Shown here piece by piece: positions 57,330-64,000 of a stretch of DNA of 64,000 nt (position 1 is the first letter of the stretch; every line of letters starts with the position of its first letter). This stretch comes from Brachyhypopomus gauderio (Eukaryota > Chordata > Actinopteri > Gymnotiformes > Hypopomidae). Below the pieces are notes generated by a model. That model did not search any database. It saw only the letters and a list, made by a program, of their open reading frames with translations, and had not been told where the DNA came from. The translations under genes were made by a program, and so were the position numbers. Location of the stretch: NCBI RefSeq assembly GCF_052324685.1, contig NC_135221.1, positions 2,677,126-2,741,125 on the forward strand, in the 5' to 3' direction.

Positions 57330-58060
57330 GATTTCCAAGAGCTGCCCTCTTGTGTTGAGTTGGGTCCAGTTTTGGAGAGAGAAACGCGAGGAGTCGCGCA
57401 TTGCCAGTTCCTTTACAGGTCTGACAACGCTCGGCTTCCTAGCGACTGGCTCGTTTCAAAGAGAACTGGCAGACCGGTCGGGGATATCCCAGTCATCTTT
57501 GAGCCGGGCCATGCCAGCTGTTTTGGATGGGATCAGCTGCATGTCAGCTAGGTATATAAAGTTCCCATATGACTCGGTTGATCAGGCAAACATTAATTAT
57601 TTGCAGCGATAGCCGGTTTCCCTAATGTGATCGGAGCAACGTGCCTTACTAATGTAGTGGCACGTTGGCCTGGATCAAGCCATGATTCGTACATCCTTAC
57701 AAACAGCATGGTTGGGATAAGATTACAAGCTAGCAGAGTGCGTGACGGGTGGCTTCTTGGTAAGCAACACATTTAAAGCATTTAAATGAAAGCATTTGAC
57801 ATTTCCATCTTAGAATAATTAATTTAAAACATGGCTAATTGTTAAATTATTTAGGAAACAGCGGCTACGTGCTCAAGATGTGGCTGATGACCCTTTGCAA
57901 TCAACAGACTGACCGGGAGCGGAGATACAATTCTCTCCATTCTCACACCCGGTCAGTCGTGGAGAGGGCGATTGGGCAGCTGAAAAGCCGGTGGCGCTGG
58001 CTGGACAGGACCGGGGGATGCTCCTGTATCGGCCAGAGAAGGTGTGCATTGTTCTGACCC
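57330..58060 (+). pseudogene. Harbinger (HARBI1-like) transposase remnant
   Basis: Plus-strand pieces: FLATGSFQRELADRSGISQ, SLSRAMPAVLDGI and YIKFPYDSVDQANI (57,420-57,600); AGFPNVIG joined directly to LTNVVARWPGSSHDSYILTN (57,608-57,710); then RVRDGWLL and, after a shift, GNSGYV, DRERRYNSLHSHTRSVVERA and IGQLKSRWRWLDRTGG (57,855-58,020). The usual stretch with the first catalytic aspartate (DCTH in relatives) is deleted between IG and LTN, and the C-terminus is lost. The final catalytic glutamate region (VVERAIGQLKSRW) is present. Inactive. Confidence 0.8.
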
Positions 58061-58165
58061 CACAGCAGTTAAAGCTTCACACATGCTGTCCCACTCAGAC
58101 CTTTTGAGCTTTGCCGTAATGCCACAACGTGCCAAACAAACATTTTTTCCGCGCCTCTACCTCAG
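57953..58165 (-). pseudogene. Second Myb/SANT-like gene remnant, split by the LINE
   Basis: The minus-strand frame reads CGITAKLKRSEWDSMCEAL and TAVGSEQ, preceded (one base out of frame) by VAEVEARKKCLFGTL ending at 58,165. The missing N-terminus, MSKRRKKRNITKCEVETLL, lies on the other side of the LINE at about 61,996-61,940. The LINE therefore inserted into this gene. Confidence 0.68.
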
Positions 58166-58167
58166 CC

Positions 58168-58707
58168 ACGGAAAGACTGATTGTACATGTCGGCTCTAGC
58201 GATGTTTACAAACAACAGTCTGAGATACTGAAACAGGATTTTAACCATCTGCTCGACATTCTGGAGTTTTCCCGGTGTGAAGTGTTCATTTCTGGACCAA
58301 TACCAACTGCACGTCGAGGCAGTGGTCACTTTACCAGACTGCTGGCTCTAAACAGCTGGCTCACTACAGCCTGTGCACATCGGAAGGTAAACTTCATTGA
58401 CAATTTCAACATCTTTTGGAGGCGTCCTGAGCTTTTTAAACCTGATCAGCTTCACCCTAACAGGGCTGGGACTCAAATGCTTGTGGATAATCTAATGTAT
58501 GGAATCACTCACATGCGGAATCTGCACCCAACCGCCAGCAGTAACGTCAGTAATGTCAGTCAAAGGAGCCCATCTCCTGTCAGAGAATCTGTCCACAGTC
58601 TCAGAGGTAAACTCCAGGAGATTGAAGAGGTTCCACAACACTACAGTCTGCAGTCTTGTAGGAACTCACCTACTTCTCCTGCACACTCAGTGATTTCTCA
58701 GGTCTGA
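58168..58707 (+). CDS. LINE ORF1 fragment, SGNH-esterase-like
   Basis: The open frame begins upstream in Harbinger sequence, but LINE-derived protein starts about ERLIVHVGSSDV and runs 180 residues: QQSEILKQDFNHLL, VFISGPIPTARRG, LLALNSWLTTAC, FIDNFNIFWRR, DQLHPNRAGTQML. The HVGSSD and DxLHP blocks are those of the SGNH (GDSL) esterase domain found in ORF1 of CR1/L2-type LINEs. The classic GDS serine block would lie in the missing N-terminal part. The fragment ends with serine-rich sequence and a normal stop. It has no start codon of its own. Confidence 0.72.
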   Translation, partial: TERLIVHVGSSDVYKQQSEILKQDFNHLLDILEFSRCEVFISGPIPTARRGSGHFTRLLALNSWLTTACAHRKVNFIDNFNIFWRRPELFKPDQLHPNRAGTQMLVDNLMYGITHMRNLHPTASSNVSNVSQRSPSPVRESVHSLRGKLQEIEEVPQHYSLQSCRNSPTSPAHSVISQV

Positions 58708-58842
58708 CACACTGGAACCCATGCTCCTAGTCAGTGCTACATTCCAGTTATTTTAAATAGCCGGTGGCATGGCTCTCAGAATCGAAATAAAAATGTAATC
58801 AGAAGAAAACATAAGGGTACAAAACATTGTAACAAACAAAAT

Positions 58843-61692
58843 TTGATCCCAGTGAAATGCACAAGTGATGTAAGCGATGCTGATCAAACACATCAAGTCT
58901 TCAAAGTCTCCTTACTAAACGTCCGCTCACTCACAAACAAGTCTTTTGTAATAGCTAAATTAATTGAAGATTACTGTCTGGACTTTCTTTTTCTAACAGA
59001 GACTTGGCTTGATAGCAATGGAGCAATAGTGCTAAATGAAGCTTCACCTCCCGACTTTAACTATTTTAATGTCTCCAGGGTAAATAAGAGAGGTGGTGGT
59101 GTTGCATGTTTTTACCATAAAGCATTCCGCTGTAAGCAGATCTCATTAGGGGAACATCCTACGTTTGAATATCTGGCAGTACAACTCAACAGTACTTATT
59201 CAGTTCTTTTGATTGTTATCTATCATCCTCCCAGACTACATGCAGATTTTCTTGAAGATTTTGAAGAAATGCTTTCAAGGATTTTAATTGATTTTGATTA
59301 TGTTTTAATTGCTGGGGATTTTAATATTCACATGGATATATCCACAAATCCAATCACTTCAGAATTCATGAGGATGCTTAACTCTTTTGATCTCATACAG
59401 CATGTATCAGGCCCGACTCATAAGCATGGCCACATCTTAGATTTGGTCATTTCTAAACGTATAGAGGTTAATAATACTGAAATTACTGATGTTGCAATCT
59501 CTGACCATTTTGGTGTATTTTTCAACATGTCATTATCTACTAGAACACTCAGTGAAAAGCGCACAATAACCAAGCGTTATCTCAGTGATGGCAGTGCCGT
59601 GGCCTTCACAGACATAATACAGTCCCTCCCTCCCCTCTCAGAAAATGGGAATGAGCTAGTTGAAACATTCACACACAGAGTTAGGAACTGTATTGATGCT
59701 GTGGCACCAAAGGTAACTAAAATAATCTCTGGTAAAATTAAGATGCCCTGGAGAAACACTCCATCTATTGTAAAATTTAGGCAAGATTGTAGGCAGGCTG
59801 AGAGACGTTGGCAAAAGTCAAAATTGCAAGTACATTTTGATATTTATAAAACAACATTGCAGAATTACAACAGTGAAGTGAAATCAGCAAGGAAAAACTA
59901 TTTCTCTACCTTAATCAATTCATCCAATAATAACTCAGCTGTCTTGTTCAGAAGCATAGATCAGCTAGTAAACCCCACCTCCTGTGTCTTCCCTGAGACT
60001 GTTTCAGTTGAAAAATGTGAGGAGTTTGCTATATTTTTTAGGGACAAGATTACTAGTATAAGGCAGAACATAGCAACAAGCACTAATAGACCATCCACCC
60101 TTATATCAGTTACTCAGCCTAACTTTAATATGTCTTATTTCCAAGAAGTTGACATGGTAACACTACTTGATGTGATTTCATCACTAAAATCCTCTACTTG
60201 TGAACTGGACCCTTTACCAACAAGCTTTTTCAAGCAGGTTCTGAGCTCATTAGCAAATGAAGTTCTAACGATTGTTAATCAGTCTCTGCAATTGGGAGAA
60301 TTCCCTAAAATTTTTAAAACTGCAATGGTTAAACCACTATTAAAGAACAGAAATCTTGATCCCACAATTCTTAATAATTATCGACCTATATCTAACCTTT
60401 CCTTTCTTAGCAAAATCATTGAAAAAGTAGTGTCAATCCAGTTGAATGACTATGTCAAAGTAAATCAAATAAATGACACTTTTCAATCTGGTTTCAGAGC
60501 TCTCCACAGCACTGAAACAGCCCTAGTTAAGGTAGTAAATGACTTGAGATTGAATAAGGATGCAGGCAAACTCTCAGTCCTTTTTCTGCTAGATTTAAGT
60601 GCCGCTTTTGACACCGTTGATCATGAAATACTTCTTGATCGACTACAGAGCTGGGTAGGCCTTAGTGGCTTAGTCTTAGACTGGTTTAGATCGTACCTAA
60701 CTGGGCGTGATTACTATGTAGCATTAGGTACCTCTTCCTCCACACATCAAAAAATAACTTGTGGCGTCCCCCAAGGATCAATTCTTGGGCCGTTACTATT
60801 CAACCTATATATGCTTCCGTTACCACACATCATTAATAAACATGGTATTAGTTATCATCAATATGCTGATGACACTCAACTTTATATTTCGCTAGAACCT
60901 AAAGCCCTAAAATCAATTTGCTCACTGTTTGACTGCATAGATGATATACAGACATGGATGTCTGACAATTTTCTGCAGTTAAATAAACAGAAGACAGAGG
61001 TTCTTGTTCTTGGCAGTGATTCACAAAGGAATGATGTCCAGACTTATTTAAATCAAATCAATCTGAAAGCTAGACAATGTGTTAGGAACCTGGGCGTCAC
61101 CTTTGATAATGAGCTCAGCTTCAAATCACACATCATGACTACATGCAAGACAGCTTACTTTCATCTTCGAAACATCGCTAAGGTCCGAGATATGCTCTCT
61201 CCTGCTGACAGTGAAAAACTTGTCCATGCATTTATCACATCAAGGCTAGATTATTGTAACGCTGTTCTATCTGCTCTTCCAAAGAGCTCTATTTCGCACC
61301 TTCAGCGAGTTCAGAACGCGGCTGCAAGGGTTCTGACCCGCAGGAGAAAGAGAGATCATATTACACCTGCACTCCACTCACTGCACTGGTTACCTGTCAG
61401 CTTTAGAATAGATTTTAAGGTTCTAGTCATGGTTTTTAAATGTCTTCATGGTCTTGCCCCTCTTTACCTAAGTGAAATGATGGTTAGATATGTTCCAGTC
61501 AGGTCTCTCAGGTCTTCAAACAGTAATCTACTGGTGATTCCTAAAAGCCGATTAAAGATTGGCGAGGGTGCTTTTAGCCACTATGGCCCAAAGCTCTGGA
61601 ATTCTCTTCCTGAAGAGCTCAGAGGCATTTCATCCTTGCATAGTTTTAAGAGCAGTCTCAAAACATTCCTGTTTAGATCCGCTTTTAGTTAA
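58843..61692 (+). CDS. LINE ORF2: APE endonuclease and reverse transcriptase, 949 residues, uninterrupted
   Basis: A single open frame from ATG at 58,843. Residues about 20-240 form the apurinic-type endonuclease: LLNVRSL, FLTETWL, VIYHPP, IAGDFNIHMD and the final SDHFGV. Residues about 490-780 form the reverse transcriptase: NYRPISNLSFLSKIIEK, FRALHSTETALVKV, LLDLSAAFDTVDHEILL, CGVPQGSILGPLLF, QYADDTQLYIS (YADD catalytic pair), QLNKQKTEVLVLG and NLGVTFDNELSFKSH. The C-terminal region has RLDYCNAVLSALP, LHWLPVSFRIDFK and GPKLWNSLPEELRG. The length fits complete ORF2 of fish L2/CR1-like elements. All visible motifs are intact, so this copy is recent, although 5-prime truncation means it lacks its promoter and ORF1 start. 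Confidence 0.93.
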   Translation: MIPVKCTSDVSDADQTHQVFKVSLLNVRSLTNKSFVIAKLIEDYCLDFLFLTETWLDSNGAIVLNEASPPDFNYFNVSRVNKRGGGVACFYHKAFRCKQISLGEHPTFEYLAVQLNSTYSVLLIVIYHPPRLHADFLEDFEEMLSRILIDFDYVLIAGDFNIHMDISTNPITSEFMRMLNSFDLIQHVSGPTHKHGHILDLVISKRIEVNNTEITDVAISDHFGVFFNMSLSTRTLSEKRTITKRYLSDGSAVAFTDIIQSLPPLSENGNELVETFTHRVRNCIDAVAPKVTKIISGKIKMPWRNTPSIVKFRQDCRQAERRWQKSKLQVHFDIYKTTLQNYNSEVKSARKNYFSTLINSSNNNSAVLFRSIDQLVNPTSCVFPETVSVEKCEEFAIFFRDKITSIRQNIATSTNRPSTLISVTQPNFNMSYFQEVDMVTLLDVISSLKSSTCELDPLPTSFFKQVLSSLANEVLTIVNQSLQLGEFPKIFKTAMVKPLLKNRNLDPTILNNYRPISNLSFLSKIIEKVVSIQLNDYVKVNQINDTFQSGFRALHSTETALVKVVNDLRLNKDAGKLSVLFLLDLSAAFDTVDHEILLDRLQSWVGLSGLVLDWFRSYLTGRDYYVALGTSSSTHQKITCGVPQGSILGPLLFNLYMLPLPHIINKHGISYHQYADDTQLYISLEPKALKSICSLFDCIDDIQTWMSDNFLQLNKQKTEVLVLGSDSQRNDVQTYLNQINLKARQCVRNLGVTFDNELSFKSHIMTTCKTAYFHLRNIAKVRDMLSPADSEKLVHAFITSRLDYCNAVLSALPKSSISHLQRVQNAAARVLTRRRKRDHITPALHSLHWLPVSFRIDFKVLVMVFKCLHGLAPLYLSEMMVRYVPVRSLRSSNSNLLVIPKSRLKIGEGAFSHYGPKLWNSLPEELRGISSLHSFKSSLKTFLFRSAFS

Positions 61693-62464
61693 GAAACTCT
61701 ATCTTAATAGTTTTATCTTACTTACTTTACTTTTTATTATCTTACTTCACTTTTTACTTTTTATGTTATTTTAATATTTTTATCTTTAATTTCTTTTAAC
61801 ATTTTCTTTTTGTCTTTTTGTCTTTGTCTTATCTCCTTTTAATGTTTCTTTTATTTATACTGTAAAGCACTTTGAGTTACATGTATGTATGAAAGGTGCT
61901 ATACAAATAAAGATTATTATTATTATTATTATTATTATTCAGAAGTGTCTCCACTTCACATTTGGTGATGTTCCTCTTCTTTCTCCGTTTAGACATTGTT
62001 TGTTATAGATCAGAGAGGAAACTCCTCTGGTGCAGGGCAAATTTAAATGAATTTGCATATTTATAGGGGGGAGCGTGTGACAGGAGGAGTCAGCCACTCT
62101 CTCATGTGCATTCTATTCCACGTTGATTGGGATGTACAAGAGAAATGTGCGTGGATTCCGGCGTAAGCACAGTTTGATATATCTGGATTTTTTTTTTTTT
62201 TTGCTTACGCCATTTTCTGGATTTGTCCGTACACCGGATTTCAGTAAGAAATCCATGCAAGTCTTTGTACATGAGGCCCCAGATCACAGACATTGATGGG
62301 GATGGTTCATGGGGTTTAGACATTAGCAGTCAATATTTGACCAAATAGAAATGAAAACATTTTATTCATTGTGAAACAGAACTGATACTGTGTTGCAGCC
62401 CGTAATATGCTAGTAAAGGCTGTATTTACAAAAATACAACAAATTATGCAAGTCAACAAGACAT

Positions 62465-64000
62465 TTAATCAAGTAAGCTTTGGTCAGTAACAGTGGGACA
62501 TCTGACATCAGAATACACACTTTCTTGGGGCCGTCCTTTCTCCTGGTGTTTTCTTGTAGTTTTCCTATCAGTGAAATGTAAGCCAGCGTAACTCAGCTCT
62601 GCTCCATCATGGTCCTGTGGCAATGAACACAAGATACTGAGGTTCCGCCGTCACCAATCTGGGCCTTTGCACATGGTCACGAGTCTGTATCTGCGAGGCT
62701 TTCTGAAGGTTCACATCCAAGCAGACTCATGCATGTGCACTCCAGCCAAAAGGGCAGAGTGAAAGATCAGACTGTGGTGATTTTATCAGCTCATTAAACT
62801 CAAAAAGACTCAAAAACGTCTTAAACGTCAAAAATTTCTTGCAGCTCTAGGAATGCTGTAGAACATGAGGACTGTGAGATTCTGACCTCATCTACGACCC
62901 TAAATATGTCTCTGCAGGGAATCAAATTCAGTCAAATACATTTGTTCAGTGATCAGAACTCCTGTGCATATCTGCACGCAGCTTCTCAAAGAGGAAGTTA
63001 AAATGTGCGAGATGTACCTGTTTGGTTTTTCTCAGTGGAACAACGTCTTGTTTCTCTGGAGGAAATGAAGAATCAACAGAATAATGTTTAATGAATATAT
63101 GTGTGAATATACTGTATGTCTGAATATATGTCTGACCTACTTTAAACACAATTGTTCACTGTTAAAACACACAGATCCTGAAATACATATAATTCTAAAA
63201 TGAAATGCATATCATAATTCTAAATTTCACATTTCTTCTTTTCAAACTTGAACAATCAGTTATTTTAATGAACACTTACCACTGTGGTGTCGAACGTTTT
63301 TCCATCTACAAATTAAAATGGCTTGAACCAAGATGACCACTACACAAACACCCAAAACCACTCCCATACACATCATGGCAGCATTCACAGGACTTGCTGT
63401 AAGAAAGGAATACAGAAATACCCCCACATTTTGAAAATGTGCAAATTTTGGATGGACAAATATCAAAGACCTAGGAAGACCTATTTTCATGTTAAACCCA
63501 AAACACATAAAGTTCATTTAAAAAATGTGTTATTATTTACAATACGACTTAAGATTTTACAGGTAAAATTAAACAGTACTATAAAGTGCATACAATAAGA
63601 CACCATACATACTGTATGTACATGTATGTCTACTGTCTGTCATCTTGTGCCTGCATGATGTGTGTCTTCTCTGAGATGCTGAACTCTCGTGAGTGCATTT
63701 TCTATGAGACAGTGAATCCTATGCTACCATTGTCTTTGTTTACAGCAGTTTTCAGTTCAGTATCTCTCCCAGGCAAGTATGTACTGTACAAATATTACAA
63801 ATAAATTAAATGTTCAGGTAATAAAGAATATAGTACAGTAATGTACACAGTGAAAAAAGATTAAAGATGTATTCTGGTTGACTGCGTTCATGCAAGCACA
63901 TTCATTTATCTATGGATTACGTCTACTGGCCCCGCAAATTTTGAATGTTAGTTTCCAAGGGAAAAAATACGCGAATTCATGAAACCTCAGACCAATGTGA
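62465..64000 (-). CDS. nitr: NITR8: 3-prime half of a NITR gene, cut by the window edge
   Basis: Exons in the window, minus strand: transmembrane 63,396-63,280; cytoplasmic 63,055-63,018 (38 bp); tail 62,614-62,465. The membrane segment reads VNAAMMCMGVVLGVCVVVI and the tail has LSYAGL and SVYSDV, both canonical ITIMs, ending VTDQSLLD. Everything from 62,281 to 64,000 parallels 47,698-50,110 of NITR7 with scattered substitutions, except that NITR8 lacks the 674-bp hAT element in the membrane-cytoplasmic intron. By that parallel, the I exon should begin about 300 bp beyond the window. Completeness of the gene cannot be judged. Confidence 0.85.

Larger units (their letters stand above)
58165..61940 (+). 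mobile_element. L2/CR1-like LINE with intact ORF2, 5-prime truncated
   Basis: The element starts inside ORF1 and runs to the tail 'ggtgctatacaaataaagat' followed by (ATT)n at about 61,915-61,939. It contains the C-terminal part of an esterase-type ORF1 and a complete ORF2. It is inserted in the Myb gene of the Harbinger composite, so it is younger than that element. A target duplication is not obvious at the borders. Confidence 0.87.
53320..62279. mobile_element. PIF/Harbinger-type composite transposon, about 9 kb, with two nested LINEs
   Basis: The left end GGGCCTCATTTATAAAG (53,320-53,336) and the right end CTTTGTACATGAGGCCC (62,263-62,279) are inverted repeats of 17 bp with two mismatches. 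The outer border falls where the NITR7 and NITR8 flanks lose similarity: the neighbouring flank at 47,690 is uninterrupted. Inside are a Harbinger transposase remnant, two Myb/SANT-like gene remnants on the minus strand, and two LINE insertions (about 53,640-56,617 and 58,165-61,940). Stretch 57,240-57,330 resembles the right end at 62,150-62,230, so two Harbinger copies may be fused. The target duplication could not be settled. Confidence 0.75.

Overview
This window looks like teleost fish genomic DNA. The evidence is a tandem cluster of novel immune-type receptor (NITR) genes, a family known only from bony fish, set among fish-type hAT, Tc1, Harbinger, L2/CR1-like LINE and tRNA-SINE repeats. 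All NITR genes lie on the minus strand. I reconstruct seven complete six-exon genes (here NITR1 to NITR7, left to right), plus the leader exon of one gene at the left edge (NITR0) and the 3-prime half of another at the right edge (NITR8). Each complete gene has a leader exon (43 or 49 bp), a V-type Ig exon (348 or 351 bp), an I-type Ig exon (312 bp; 303 in NITR2), a 117-bp transmembrane exon, a short cytoplasmic exon (38-44 bp) and a last exon with ITIM-type tyrosine motifs. Summed exon lengths are divisible by three in all seven, giving proteins of about 333-343 residues. All seven look like inhibitory-type cell-surface receptors: none has a charged residue in the membrane core, and all have at least one canonical ITIM.

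Layout. 1-800: NITR0 leader, split from its promoter-like flank by a repeat. 1.05-3.4 kb: LINE fossil carrying an LTR insertion and a 46-bp minisatellite. 3.8-6.8 kb: NITR1. 7.1-8.1 kb: 23-bp minisatellite. 8.19-9.35 kb: hAT element. 9.7-12.2 kb: repeat remnants and no gene. 12.2-14.3 kb: NITR2. 15.9-19.1 kb: NITR3. 23.5-27.1 kb: NITR4, in a block duplicated from the NITR3 block. 28.2-30.2 kb: two hAT insertions. 31.7-34.0 kb: a non-coding LTR element fossil. 34.8-37.2 kb: NITR5. 37.93-41.59 kb: a 111-copy, 33-bp minisatellite that begins inside the last coding exon of NITR6. 41.56-44.2 kb: NITR6. 45.2-46.7 kb: Tc1 relic with a solo LTR. 47.9-51.5 kb: NITR7. 51.8-52.8 kb: LINE fragment with a hAT MITE. 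53.3-62.3 kb: Harbinger-type composite with two nested LINEs, one holding an intact 949-residue endonuclease/reverse transcriptase. 62.5-64.0 kb: NITR8, 3-prime half.

The receptors form a modular, recombining array. The I exon is almost identical in every gene, V exons fall into several distinct groups, and transmembrane/tail modules are combined with V modules in different pairings. This suggests gene conversion or unequal crossing-over between units. The most unusual structure is the 3.66-kb minisatellite, whose repeat unit matches the last codons and stop of the NITR6 tail. No tRNA, rRNA or CRISPR was seen. Exon borders are read from splice-site consensus and reading phase, with no transcript evidence.
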